DNA of 64,000 nucleotides from CAVVJA01 sp963809815 (GCA_963809815.1 CAWELM010000005.1:1-64000); one strand, 5' to 3'; counted from the stretch's first letter, positions 35,548 through 44,405 are shown. A program made the numbers and translations. Notes: generated by a model from the letters alone, not told the origin.

Positions 35548-36120
35548 TTATCGGTCGCCGCCCGGACGCCACTTCACGTCCCCGTCCGGGTTAGCCACGC
35601 GGGCCAAGATGAACAACAAGTCCGAGAGCCGGTTCAGGTAACGGATCGCCTCGCGGTTGGTCCGCTCGGGATCGCCCTCGTACAGCGCCCAGGCGCGCCG
35701 CTCGGCCCGGCGGGCGACCGTGCGGGCGTTATGGAGCAACGCGCCGGCTGGTGTCCCGCCGGGGAGGATGAAGCTGTCCAGCGTCGGCAGATCGGCGTTG
35801 AACTCGTCGCACCAGCCTTCGAGCCGGGTCACGTAGTCCGGCGTGATTCGCAGTGGGGGATAGGCCGGATCAGGCCCGATCGGATTGCAGAGATCAGCGC
35901 CGACATCGAACAGATCGTTCTGTACCTGCGCCAGCACGGCGGCGATCGGCCCTGGTAGCGCCCCGAGCGCGAGCGCGACTCCGACTGTGGCGTTGGTCTC
36001 GTCACAGTCCGCGTACGCAGCTACGCGAGGATCGGTCTTCGGCACCCGACTCATGTCACCCAGCGCAGTCGTGCCGTCGTCTCCGACGCGGGTATAGATG
36101 CGGGTGAGATGGAAAGCCAC
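35548..36120 (-). CDS. pduO: Cob(I)alamin adenosyltransferase, PduO type
   Basis: Transfers adenosyl from ATP to cob(I)alamin, making the coenzyme used by the B12 mutases in this window. The 190-residue protein starts VAFHLTRIYTRVGDDGTTALGDMSRVPKTDPRV, the ATP-binding signature, and has ADCDETNATVG and LPGGTPAGALLHNARTVARRAER, all typical. The GTG at 36120 has no ribosome binding site but has TATCGT six bases upstream, overlapping the -10 of divergent murA. Its link with Ecm, Icm and MeaB is functional rather than in one operon. Confidence 0.92.
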   Translation of the reverse strand: MAFHLTRIYTRVGDDGTTALGDMSRVPKTDPRVAAYADCDETNATVGVALALGALPGPIAAVLAQVQNDLFDVGADLCNPIGPDPAYPPLRITPDYVTRLEGWCDEFNADLPTLDSFILPGGTPAGALLHNARTVARRAERRAWALYEGDPERTNREAIRYLNRLSDLLFILARVANPDGDVKWRPGGDR

Positions 36121-36126
36121 CCCATG

Positions 36127-36136
36127 ACGATAGCCT
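36127..36136. promoter_or_regulatory. Overlapping divergent -10 elements of pduO and murA
   Basis: The plus strand reads TAGCCT (36131-36136) six bases before murA; the minus strand reads TATCGT (36132-36127) six bases before pduO. They share the two base pairs 36131-36132. The whole intergenic region is 22 bases, so both mRNAs should be leaderless and the two promoters should compete. Confidence 0.55.
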
Positions 36137-36142
36137 CGGGCT

Positions 36143-37423
36143 GTGCAGGTTCTGAGGGTCACTGGCGGGGCGCGGCTGGCCGGCGAGGTATCGGTCGTCG
36201 GCGCCAAAAACAGCGTTTTGAAACTCATGGCGGCGGCGCTGCTGGCGCCGGGAGAAACCACGATCGGCAACTTGCCGGCGATCTCTGACGTCAGCACGAT
36301 GCACGAGCTGTTGGGCCGGCTCGGCTGCGAGGTCACCGAGTCGGTGCAGGGACGCGTCGACAGCGTGCGAGTGCGCGTACCCGAGCGCCCGATGTCCGAG
36401 GCGCCGTACGAGCTCGTGCGCAAGATTCGCGGATCGATCTGTGTGCTCGGACCGCTGCTGGCCCGAACGGGTCGGGCGAGAGTCGCGTTGCCCGGAGGCG
36501 ACGCGATCGGGTCCCGGCCGCTCGACATGCACTTTTCCGGCCTGGAACGGATGGGCGCGGACATCCGGACCGAGCACGGCTACATCATCGCGGAGGCGAG
36601 CGGGCTGCGCGCCGCCACGATCTGGCTTGATTTCCCGAGCGTCGGCGCGACCGAGAACATCCTGACCGCGGCTGTCCTCGCCAAGGGCACGACCGTCATC
36701 GACAACGCGGCCCGGGAACCGGAAATCGTCGACTTGTGCAAGATGCTCGTCGGCATGGGGGCCCAGATCGACGGACAGGGCTCATCCACCCTGGAGATCA
36801 CGGGCGTCGACGAGCTGCATCCCACCGCGCATGTCGCCGTTGCCGACCGGATCGTCGCCGGTACCTGGGCGTTCGCGGCGGCGGCAACGCTCGGCGACGT
36901 TACGGTACGTAACGCCCGCCCGGAGCATCTGGAGCTGGCGCTGGACAAGCTCGTGCGCTCTGGTGCGGACGTGGAATTGCTCGCGAACGGCTTCCGGCTG
37001 CAGATGCACAATCGGCCGCGCAGCTTCGACGTCGTGACCCTGCCCTATCCAGGCTTGGCTACCGACCTGCAACCGCAGGCGATTGCGCTCCTGTCGATCG
37101 CGGACGGGACCGCAATGATCACCGAGAACCTGTTCGAGGGCCGGTTCATGTTCTGCGACGAGATCGCGCGCATGGGCGCGGACGTTCGCACGGACGGCCA
37201 TCACGCGGTTGTCCGAGGCCGGGAACGGCTATCCGGTGCCCCGGTGCGGGCGACCGACATCCGCGCCGGGGTGGGGCTGGTGATCGCCGGATTGGTCGCC
37301 GAGGGAGTGACCGAAGTGGCTGAGATCCGGCACATCGACCGGGGCTACGTGCGTATTGAGGAGCAGCTGCGCAGCCTGGGCGCGGACGTCGTGCGAGCCG
37401 AGTCAGAGGCTTTCGGCGGTTGA
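36143..37423 (+). CDS. murA: UDP-N-acetylglucosamine 1-carboxyvinyltransferase
   Basis: First committed step of peptidoglycan synthesis, adding enolpyruvate to UDP-GlcNAc. The 426-residue inside-out barrel has Lys22 (VVGAKNSVLKLM) and PGGDAIGSRPLDMHFSGL. In the latter the usual active-site cysteine (Cys115 in E. coli) is Asp120. The same replacement in M. tuberculosis MurA gives natural fosfomycin resistance. The GTG at 36143 is probably leaderless and diverges from pduO. Confidence 0.96.
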   Translation: MQVLRVTGGARLAGEVSVVGAKNSVLKLMAAALLAPGETTIGNLPAISDVSTMHELLGRLGCEVTESVQGRVDSVRVRVPERPMSEAPYELVRKIRGSICVLGPLLARTGRARVALPGGDAIGSRPLDMHFSGLERMGADIRTEHGYIIAEASGLRAATIWLDFPSVGATENILTAAVLAKGTTVIDNAAREPEIVDLCKMLVGMGAQIDGQGSSTLEITGVDELHPTAHVAVADRIVAGTWAFAAAATLGDVTVRNARPEHLELALDKLVRSGADVELLANGFRLQMHNRPRSFDVVTLPYPGLATDLQPQAIALLSIADGTAMITENLFEGRFMFCDEIARMGADVRTDGHHAVVRGRERLSGAPVRATDIRAGVGLVIAGLVAEGVTEVAEIRHIDRGYVRIEEQLRSLGADVVRAESEAFGG

Positions 37424-37458
37424 GCTCGCGCGGCGCGGGCGGGCCTGGTAACGCAGGG

Positions 37459-37782
37459 TCAGCGAAGTAGCTCCCGGGCCCGGGGCAGATCGTCATGGAA
37501 TACCAGCACATCGACGTCCCCGTTGCGCCTGCGCGAGATGGACGAGCGAATTCCCGCATCCCCCAGCACCGCACGTAACGACATCGCATCGGCCCGTGAG
37601 AGGTCGGCCGCCAAGACGTCCAGCATGCCGAGATCGGTCGACTCCGTGGCGTCGACGACCGGCCCGGTGCGCGGTCGCGAGGGCTTGAACACCCAGCGGG
37701 TGATGAGGCTCAGTACGCATACGACCAGGATCACGACGACCAGAGCCGAGACATCGGCGGTCACGGTTCCATGCTCGACCAT
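37459..37782 (-). CDS. DUF2007-like single-pass membrane protein
   Basis: 107 residues from the ATG at 37782: one membrane helix (ALVVVILVVCVLSLITRWVF) and a cytoplasmic domain (MLDVLAADLSRADAMSLRAVLGDAGIRSSISRRRNGDVDVLVFHDDLPRARELL) that resembles DUF2007, a small fold proposed to be a signal-transducing or PII-like module. It converges on murA and diverges from ecm. Function unknown; longer upstream starts overlap the ecm control region. Confidence 0.65.
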   Translation of the reverse strand: MVEHGTVTADVSALVVVILVVCVLSLITRWVFKPSRPRTGPVVDATESTDLGMLDVLAADLSRADAMSLRAVLGDAGIRSSISRRRNGDVDVLVFHDDLPRARELLR

Positions 37783-37901
37783 CGACAGGCGAATCGCTAC
37801 CACCGGAATTGGTCCGTCGCCCGGAGATGCGAAGTCGGCCACAATACCTACCAGGGAGTAACCAGCCGTGGCATGGTAAGTCACTCCCGCGGAGGTGGCC
37901 C

Positions 37902-39896
37902 GTGCCGTATCCCGACGACGCGTCACGTGACCGGCCCTGGGTAATGCGCACGTACGCAGGGCATTCGTCGCCGGCTGAGTCCAACGCTCTGTACCGGCGC
38001 AACCTGGCCAAGGGCCAGACCGGTTTGTCCGTTGCCTTCGATCTACCCACGCAGACTGGTTACGACCCCGACGCAGAGTTGGCGCGGGGCGAGGTCGGCA
38101 AGGTAGGCGTACCGATTGCCCACATCGGCGATATGCGGGCCCTGTTCGACGGCATCCCGTTGCAGCACATGAACACGTCCATGACGATCAATGCTCCGGC
38201 GATGTGGTTGCTGGCCCTCTATTTGACGGCGGCCGAGGAGCAGGGCGCGGACATCGCGCAGCTGGCCGGTACCACCCAGAACGACATCATCAAGGAGTAC
38301 CTCTCGCGGGGAACCTACGTGTTCCCGCCCGTGCCATCGCTCCGGCTGATCACCGACATGATCACCTACACGGTGCACCACGTGCCCCGGTGGAATCCGA
38401 TCAACGTGTGCAGTTATCACCTGCAGGAGGCCGGAGCGACCCCGGTGCAGGAAGTGGCATTCGCGCTGGGCACGGCGATCGCAGTGCTCGACGCAGTCCG
38501 TGCGTCCGGGCAGGTTGACGAGAGAGATTTTGGCGCTGTCGTAGGGCGAATCTCGTTCTTCGTGAACGCCGGTGTGCGCTTCGTCGAGGAGATGTGCAAG
38601 CTGCGGGCGTTCGGCGAGCTCTGGGGCGAGATCACCCGCGACCGATATGGCGTGACGGATCCGAACCAGCGCCGATTTCGGTACGGCGTCCAGGTCAACT
38701 CACTGGGGTTGACCGAGACGCAGCCGGAGAACAACGTCACGCGCATCCTGCTCGAGATGCTCGCGGTGACCTTGTCTCGCGATGCGCGGGCCCGGGCAGT
38801 CCAACTGCCCACCTGGAACGAGGCCCTCGGGTTGCCGCGACCGTGGGACCAGCAATGGTCGCTACGAATGCAGCAGGTGCTCGCCTTCGAGTCCGACCTG
38901 CTGGAGTACGAAGACCTGTTCACGGGCTCGCCGGTTGTGGAAGCGAAGGTCGCCGAGATCGCCGGCGGTGCCCGACTCGAGATCGACCGCGTGTTGGCCA
39001 TGGGCGGCGCGGTCGCGGCCGTCGAGTCCGGCTACCTCAAGTCCGCGCTGGTGTCATCGCTGGCCCGCCACCGAGCCGATATCGAGGCGGGCAGCACCGT
39101 TGTCGTCGGACTCAACCGGTTCGTGGAGTCGGAGCCGAACCCGCTACTCGCCGACATGGATACCGCGATCCAGACGGTCGATCCGGCCGTCGAGGCCGCG
39201 GCGATCTCCGCCGTCCGGGCGTGGCGGGCCGCCCGGGATCCGGCGCCGGTTGCGGAGGCGTTGGTCGCCCTTCGTGACGCCGCCAAGACCGACGCGAACC
39301 TCATGCCGGCCACGCTGGCCTGCGCCCGCGCCGGGGTCACGACCGGCGAATGGGCGGGCGTATTGCGAGAGGTTTTCGGCGAGTATCGCGCACCGACCGG
39401 CGTCGCTGGGGCGGGAGGCGTGATCGACGCGTCGGCCGTGCGGGAACGCGTGAAAGCGGTCGGCGCCCAGCTCGGCCGGCCGCTGCGTTTTCTCGTCGGC
39501 AAGCCTGGCTTGGACGGCCACTCCAACGGCGCCGAGCAGATCGCGGTTCGAGCCCGGGACGCGGGCTTTGAGGTCGTCTACTCAGGCATCCGGCTCACGC
39601 CGGGCCAGATCGTGAATGCGGCCATCGAAGAGGACGTCGACATCGTCGGGCTCTCCGTCTTGTCCGGATCGCACCTGTCGGTCGTCCCGCTCGTTGTCGA
39701 GGGGTTGCGAGAGGGTGGGCTGCTCGACGTACCCGTGGTGGTCGGCGGGATCATTCCGGAGGCCGACGCCCGGGCGCTTCGGGCTGGCGGGGTCGCCCGC
39801 GTGTTCACGCCTCGTGACTTCGCGATCGCCGATGTCCTAGGGCAGGTCGTCGACGCGATCGAGGAGGCCCGTGGGCTGCGCGCGGCGGAACACTAG
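37902..39896 (+). CDS. ecm: Ethylmalonyl-CoA mutase (MeaA-like), B12-dependent
   Basis: Rearranges (2R)-ethylmalonyl-CoA to methylsuccinyl-CoA with adenosylcobalamin. The 664-residue single-chain protein has an acyl-CoA barrel (1-about 520) and a C-terminal B12-binding domain with the D-x-H-x-x-G motif at 538-543 (GLDGHSNG) and LSVLSGSH. It starts VPYPDDASRDRPWVMRTYAG, much shorter at the N-terminus than methylmalonyl-CoA mutase. The residues matching MCM Tyr89 and Arg207, which hold the substrate carboxylate, are kept (RTYAG, EYLSRGTY), while the MCM His122 position is Gln (PTQTGYD). Shortness and these features favour Ecm over MCM. The GTG has GGAGG six bases upstream. Confidence 0.88.
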   Translation: MPYPDDASRDRPWVMRTYAGHSSPAESNALYRRNLAKGQTGLSVAFDLPTQTGYDPDAELARGEVGKVGVPIAHIGDMRALFDGIPLQHMNTSMTINAPAMWLLALYLTAAEEQGADIAQLAGTTQNDIIKEYLSRGTYVFPPVPSLRLITDMITYTVHHVPRWNPINVCSYHLQEAGATPVQEVAFALGTAIAVLDAVRASGQVDERDFGAVVGRISFFVNAGVRFVEEMCKLRAFGELWGEITRDRYGVTDPNQRRFRYGVQVNSLGLTETQPENNVTRILLEMLAVTLSRDARARAVQLPTWNEALGLPRPWDQQWSLRMQQVLAFESDLLEYEDLFTGSPVVEAKVAEIAGGARLEIDRVLAMGGAVAAVESGYLKSALVSSLARHRADIEAGSTVVVGLNRFVESEPNPLLADMDTAIQTVDPAVEAAAISAVRAWRAARDPAPVAEALVALRDAAKTDANLMPATLACARAGVTTGEWAGVLREVFGEYRAPTGVAGAGGVIDASAVRERVKAVGAQLGRPLRFLVGKPGLDGHSNGAEQIAVRARDAGFEVVYSGIRLTPGQIVNAAIEEDVDIVGLSVLSGSHLSVVPLVVEGLREGGLLDVPVVVGGIIPEADARALRAGGVARVFTPRDFAIADVLGQVVDAIEEARGLRAAEH

Positions 39897-39912
39897 CTCG
39901 CTTCCGGGCTTT

Positions 39913-39952
39913 GTATGCAGATTCCGTTGTCTCGACGACGGCATCTGCATAC
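39913..39952. repeat. Long inverted repeat between ecm and nucS
   Basis: Perfect 10-base arms GTATGCAGAT and ATCTGCATAC with a 20-base spacer, in the 87-base gap. It could be an operator for nucS or an mRNA hairpin ending ecm; no T run follows. Confidence 0.6.
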
Positions 39953-39969
39953 CAATCGTGAGGAACATC

Positions 39970-39975
39970 TAGGCT
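39970..39975 (+). promoter_or_regulatory. Putative -10 element of nucS
   Basis: TAGGCT eight bases before the GTG start, with no ribosome binding site. Fits a leaderless nucS mRNA. Confidence 0.4.
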
Positions 39976-39983
39976 CGGCCATC

Positions 39984-40643
39984 GTGCGGCTCGTAATCGC
40001 CCGGTGCTCGGTCGACTATTTGGGTCGGCTGACGGCCCACCTCCCGCTTGCCACGCGGCTGCTGCTCATCAAGGCCGACGGAAGCGTGTCGATCCACGCC
40101 GATGACCGGGCCTACAAGCCGCTGAACTGGATGAGCCCGCCGTGCCGGCTGGAGACGGCGCCGGGCGTCTGGACCGTGACCAACAAGGCCGGTGAACGGC
40201 TGGTCATCACGCTCGAAGAGATCCAGCACGACTCCACCCACGAGCTCGGGCCGGACCCGGGACTGGTCAAGGACGGCGTGGAGGCGCACCTGCAGCAGCT
40301 GTTGGCCGAGCACATCCAGACGCTCGGCTTCGGCTACCGCTTGGTCCGACGGGAGTACCCCACACCGATCGGTCCGGTCGATCTCCTGGTTCGCGATCCG
40401 GCCGGACTTGCGGTCGCGGTCGAGATCAAGCGGCGCGGTGAGATCGACGGCGTCGAGCAGCTGAGCCGCTACCTCGAGCTGCTGAACCGCGATCCGCTGC
40501 TTGCGCCGGTTCGGGGGGTCCTCGCCGCGCAGGAGATCAAACCGCAAGCCCGCACGCTCGCACACGATCGAGGGATCGACTGCCTCGTGCTCGACTACGA
40601 CGCCCTGCGCGGGGTTGACGATCCGTCCGAGCGCTTGTTCTGA
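39984..40643 (+). CDS. nucS: Mismatch-specific endonuclease NucS/EndoMS
   Basis: Carries out non-canonical mismatch repair in actinobacteria, which lack MutS/MutL, by cutting both strands at mismatches. The 219-residue protein has an N-terminal dimerisation domain and a C-terminal RecB-like nuclease with Asp133 (GPVDLLVRD), Glu147 and Lys149 (VAVEIKRRG). It ends ERLF, the kind of C-terminal motif by which NucS binds the sliding clamp. I chose the GTG at 39984 because the conserved N-terminus VRLVIARCSVDYLGRLTAHL starts there. Confidence 0.95.
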   Translation: MRLVIARCSVDYLGRLTAHLPLATRLLLIKADGSVSIHADDRAYKPLNWMSPPCRLETAPGVWTVTNKAGERLVITLEEIQHDSTHELGPDPGLVKDGVEAHLQQLLAEHIQTLGFGYRLVRREYPTPIGPVDLLVRDPAGLAVAVEIKRRGEIDGVEQLSRYLELLNRDPLLAPVRGVLAAQEIKPQARTLAHDRGIDCLVLDYDALRGVDDPSERLF

Positions 40644-40667
40644 GTCGTTTGCGAAGGAGCTGTCACC

Positions 40668-42128
40668 GTGCCGACGTTCGACTCGCTCAATCCGGCCACC
40701 GGCGAGGTGCTGGCCAGCTTTCCAATCGACACGGCTGACGACGTTCGGGCGGCGGTGGCACGGGCCCGAACGGCCGCGCAATGGTGGCGGGAGATCGGCT
40801 TCGCCGGCCGGCGTCAGCGGCTGCACGCCTGGCGCCGGGTCCTCGTCGCCGGGCTGACTGAACTCGCCGACCTCGTGCGTCGCGAGAACGGCAAACCAGT
40901 CGACGACGCCATCGGTGAGATCGCGGTCGCCGTTGCTCACCTGGCCTGGGCCGCTCGACACGCCGAGCCCGTGCTGCGCCGCCGGAAGGTGCGGCCCGGG
41001 CTGCTGGCGATCAACCACGCGGCCACCGTGGAGTACATCCCGTACGGCGTAGTCGGTGTGATCGGGCCATGGAACTTTCCGGTGCACACCCCGATGGGAT
41101 CCATCTCCTACGCACTGGCCGCCGGCAACGCCGTCGTGTTCAAGCCCAGCGAATACACACCGGCCATTGCTCGCTGGGTGGTGGACGCCTTCCACCAGGC
41201 GGTTCCGGAACATCCGGTGCTACAGCTCGTCACCGGTTTCGGCGCAACCGGCGAGGCGCTCTGCCGGGCGGGCGTGGACAAGATCGCGTTTACCGGCTCG
41301 ACCGCGATCGGCCGGAAGGTCATGGCCAGCTGCGCGCCGACCCTCACACCGGTCGTGATGGAGTGCGGGGGCAAGGACGCTCTGATCGTGGCCGCCGATG
41401 CCGACCTGTCAGCCGCCGCCGATGGCGCGGTGTGGGGGTCAATGGCCAACGCCGGACAGAGCTGCGTCGGCGTCGAGCGGGCGTATGTCGTGGCCGAGGT
41501 CTACGACGAGTTCGTGCGCCGGGTGGTCGAGCAGGCTCGCGAACTGCGGCCAGGCATCGAGGCAGACGCTAGCTACGGTCCGATCACCATGCCGGCCCAG
41601 CTGGACGTCATCGCCGCACATCTCGCTGCCGCCCAGGCGGACGGCGGACAGGCCGTATTGGGCGGGACTGACTCGCTTGCGCCCCCATTCGTGGCGCCGT
41701 CTGTCCTCGTCGACGTTCCCGAGGACTCGATCGCCATCACCGATGAGACGTTCGGCCCGACGCTCACGATCACCCGGGTGTCCGACGTGGACCAGGCGAT
41801 AGAGCGAGTCAACGCGAGCCGGTTGCGCCTAGGCGCCGCGGTCTTCAGCGCGCGACAGGGCCCCGAGGTGGCGGCGCGACTGGCCACCGGCATGGTCACG
41901 GTCAACTCGGTGTTCACCGTCGCAATGACCCCTTCGCTACCGTTTGGTGGGGTTCAGGACTCCGGATTCGGCCGGATCCACGGCGCCGACGGCCTGCGGG
42001 AGTTCGCGTGGGCTCATTCGGTGACCCGGCAGCGGGTTCCACCACTGATGGCCCTGACCACGTTTCGGCGCTCGTCGCATGCCGTGGACCGGCTGGCCAC
42101 GGTCGTACGCGCCCGCTGGGGCCGCTGA
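40668..42128 (+). CDS. NAD(P)-dependent aldehyde dehydrogenase
   Basis: Oxidises an aldehyde to the acid, 486 residues. Catalytic motifs are VVMECGGKD (general-base Glu) and GQSCVGVER (nucleophile Cys), with PWNFPVHTP, FKPSEYTP and FTGSTAIGRKV for the cofactor. The C-terminal LPFGGVQDSGFGR is normal; a basic tail of about 45 residues follows. The substrate cannot be told from sequence; it may be a medium-chain or succinate-semialdehyde-type enzyme. The GTG has GAAGGAG upstream. The double Hbd gene follows at 47 bases. Confidence 0.88.
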   Translation: MPTFDSLNPATGEVLASFPIDTADDVRAAVARARTAAQWWREIGFAGRRQRLHAWRRVLVAGLTELADLVRRENGKPVDDAIGEIAVAVAHLAWAARHAEPVLRRRKVRPGLLAINHAATVEYIPYGVVGVIGPWNFPVHTPMGSISYALAAGNAVVFKPSEYTPAIARWVVDAFHQAVPEHPVLQLVTGFGATGEALCRAGVDKIAFTGSTAIGRKVMASCAPTLTPVVMECGGKDALIVAADADLSAAADGAVWGSMANAGQSCVGVERAYVVAEVYDEFVRRVVEQARELRPGIEADASYGPITMPAQLDVIAAHLAAAQADGGQAVLGGTDSLAPPFVAPSVLVDVPEDSIAITDETFGPTLTITRVSDVDQAIERVNASRLRLGAAVFSARQGPEVAARLATGMVTVNSVFTVAMTPSLPFGGVQDSGFGRIHGADGLREFAWAHSVTRQRVPPLMALTTFRRSSHAVDRLATVVRARWGR

Positions 42129-42175
42129 CGGAACACGGTCGCGAACTAGTGTTGCCCGCAGGAGGTGCGCAGCGC

Positions 42176-43948
42176 ATGTCACGTGAGTTCACCAAGGTCG
42201 GCGTTGTCGGACTGGGCACCATGGGCGCGGGCATCGCCGAGGTGTTTGCGCGCAACGGATTGCCCGTCGTTGCCATCGAGCGCGACGAGGCGGCGATCGG
42301 CCACGGCCTCGGTCATATCGAGCACTCGACCGCACGCGCAGTGGCCCGCGGAAAGCTCACGGCCGCGCAGCAGCGGGCCATCCTGGAGCGGATTGACTGC
42401 GAAACCGATCTGGGGGCGCTCGCCGACGTCGATCTCGTCGTGGAGGCTGTGCCTGAGCATCTCGATCTGAAGCGCGCGATCTTCGCGCGGATGGATGAGG
42501 TCTGCAAGCCCGACACCATCCTGGCGACCAACACCTCATCACTGTCCGTCACCGAGATCGCCGTCGCTACCCACCGACCGGGCAAGGTCATCGGCTTGCA
42601 CTTCTTCAACCCGGCGCCCGTGATGAAGCTCGTCGAGATCATCCGCAGCGTCGTCACCGAACATGATGTCGTCGACGACGTCGAGGCATTCGCGCAGAAG
42701 CTCGGCAAGGTCGACGTCACCATCGGAGACCGGGCCGGGTTCATCGCCAACGCGCTGCTGTTCGGCTATCTCAACCACGCCGCGGAAATGTACGAATCGC
42801 ACTACGCGACCCGGGAGGACATCGACGTCGGGATGACGCTCGGGTGCGGCCTGCCCATGGGGCCACTCGCGCTCATTGACCTCATCGGTCTGGACACCTC
42901 GTACGAGATTCTCGACACGATGTACGAGCAGACCCGCAATCGGCTGCACGCGCCGACGCCGATCTTGAAACAGATGATCACGGCCGGACTGCTCGGACGG
43001 AAGGCCGGCCGCGGCTTCTACACGTATGACGCGCCGGATTCGCCCACCGTCGTTGAGGATGCGACGGTGCCAGCGCGGGTGCCAGCGGCCACTCCGCGAC
43101 GGGTCGAGCGCGTCGGCGTCGTCGGCTCAGGGGTGATGGCCACCGGCATCGTCGAGGTCCTCGCCCGCGGTGGTTATGACGTGACGTTCGTCGCGCGCAG
43201 CTCGGGGAAAGCCGAGCGGGTGCAAGCCGCCGTGGCGCGATCGATGGAGAAGGCCGTCCAGCGCGGCAAGCTGGACGCGACGGCCCGGGACGCGGCGATC
43301 CGACGGATCACGTCGTCGGTCCGGCTCGACGACCTGGCCGACGCGCATCTTGTCGTCGAGGCTGTGGTCGAGGACATCACCGTCAAGGAGGCACTGTTCT
43401 CCAACCTGGACGAAATCTGCGCACCGGGGGCCGTGCTCGCCACGACGACTTCGAGCCTCCCGGTCATCCAATGCGCGGCAGCGACGTCGCGGCCCGGCGA
43501 CGTGATCGGCATGCATTTCTTCAATCCGGCGGCGATCATGCGGCTCGTCGAGGTCGTGTCCACGGTGTCCACGACGCCGGATACCGAAGCCACCGCGCTG
43601 GAGGTTGCGTCCGTCATCGGCAAGCGAGCCGTGCGATGTGCGGACCGGGCCGGCTTCATCGTCAACGCGCTGCTCTTCCCGTACCTGAACGACGCGGTGA
43701 AGATGCTGGAGGCGCACTATGCGACGGCCGATGACATCGACTCGGCGATGAAGGTCGGCTGCGGATACCCGATGGGCCCGTTCGAACTGCTCGATGTCGT
43801 CGGCACCGATGTAGCGCTAGCCATCGAGCGAACGCTCTACCAGGAGTTCCACGAACCGGGCTTCGCCCCGGCGCCCCTGCTCGAGCACCTGGTCACAGCG
43901 GGCCGCCTCGGCCGCAAGACCGGCATGGGTTTCCGCGACTACAGCTGA
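42176..43948 (+). CDS. Tandem-duplicated 3-hydroxybutyryl-CoA dehydrogenase
   Basis: Oxidises or reduces the 3-hydroxyacyl/3-oxoacyl-CoA pair. The 590-residue protein holds two complete 3HCDH units, 1-about 285 and about 310-590. Each has a Rossmann domain, the Ser and His-Asn motifs (TSSLSVTEIA with GLHFFNPAPVMKLVE; TSSLPVIQCA with GMHFFNPAAIMRLVE) and the helical domain (GFIANALLFGYLNHA; GFIVNALLFPYLNDA). The first nucleotide loop is G12-L-G-T-M-G17; the second is G317-S-G-V-M-A322, with Ala for the last Gly. It probably supplies the acetoacetyl-CoA reductase step of the ethylmalonyl-CoA route. The ATG at 42176 has GGAGG upstream. Confidence 0.92.
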   Translation: MSREFTKVGVVGLGTMGAGIAEVFARNGLPVVAIERDEAAIGHGLGHIEHSTARAVARGKLTAAQQRAILERIDCETDLGALADVDLVVEAVPEHLDLKRAIFARMDEVCKPDTILATNTSSLSVTEIAVATHRPGKVIGLHFFNPAPVMKLVEIIRSVVTEHDVVDDVEAFAQKLGKVDVTIGDRAGFIANALLFGYLNHAAEMYESHYATREDIDVGMTLGCGLPMGPLALIDLIGLDTSYEILDTMYEQTRNRLHAPTPILKQMITAGLLGRKAGRGFYTYDAPDSPTVVEDATVPARVPAATPRRVERVGVVGSGVMATGIVEVLARGGYDVTFVARSSGKAERVQAAVARSMEKAVQRGKLDATARDAAIRRITSSVRLDDLADAHLVVEAVVEDITVKEALFSNLDEICAPGAVLATTTSSLPVIQCAAATSRPGDVIGMHFFNPAAIMRLVEVVSTVSTTPDTEATALEVASVIGKRAVRCADRAGFIVNALLFPYLNDAVKMLEAHYATADDIDSAMKVGCGYPMGPFELLDVVGTDVALAIERTLYQEFHEPGFAPAPLLEHLVTAGRLGRKTGMGFRDYS

Positions 43949-43967
43949 GGCGAACTTCCCCGCGAAG

Positions 43968-43973
43968 TACCGT
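43968..43973 (+). promoter_or_regulatory. Putative -10 element of the zinc-ribbon gene
   Basis: TACCGT seven bases before the GTG at 43981, with no ribosome binding site. Confidence 0.35.
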
Positions 43974-43980
43974 CAGTCCT

Positions 43981-44325
43981 GTGCCGCGTCGTAATCTGCC
44001 GAGTCGACGTCGCCGGGCGGCACAGCCCGAGCCGGAGCCGCCCGGCAACGGGCGGCAACTTGGCGCGTCCGCCGAACGCCTTGAGTCCTGGCGGGGCGAG
44101 GACTGGGTGGTGCGTGCGATGCCAGGCGCGCCCGGGGCGTCCGGCAAGGTCTACCGCTGCCCGGGCTGCGATCAGTTGATCCCGGCCGGCAGCGCACACG
44201 TCGTGGTCTGGCCGGCTGTGGATCGCGAAGCAGACGATCGCAGGCACTGGCACACCTCGTGCTGGGCAGCGCGCAATCGACGCGAGCCCGGTGTCCAGCG
44301 GTCCCGGTCGGCTCCGCGCTATTGA
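43981..44325 (+). CDS. Small basic protein with a zinc-ribbon-like centre
   Basis: 114 residues. After a basic, Pro-rich start, the conserved part is RLESWRGEDWVVRAMPGA followed by YRCPGCDQLIPAGSAHVVVWPA and HWHTSCW; the two Cys of CPGC and the His-x-His...Cys could bind one zinc. Homologues in actinobacteria are annotated as hypothetical or, without good reason, as ATP/GTP-binding. The start is GTG and probably leaderless. It converges with the DivIVA-like gene. Function unknown. Confidence 0.65.
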   Translation: MPRRNLPSRRRRAAQPEPEPPGNGRQLGASAERLESWRGEDWVVRAMPGAPGASGKVYRCPGCDQLIPAGSAHVVVWPAVDREADDRRHWHTSCWAARNRREPGVQRSRSAPRY

Positions 44326-44405
44326 GCTGAATCCGCTGGGACGATCAGCCTCCGCGTTTTAGAGCCTTCGCCGATAGGAACTGCCGGCCTGGGCCAGGCT
44401 CAGGC

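Noticed and set aside
39969..41213. Minus-strand open frame of 414 codons across nucS and the aldehyde dehydrogenase
   Set aside because: Antisense to genes with complete catalytic motifs; no family resemblance.
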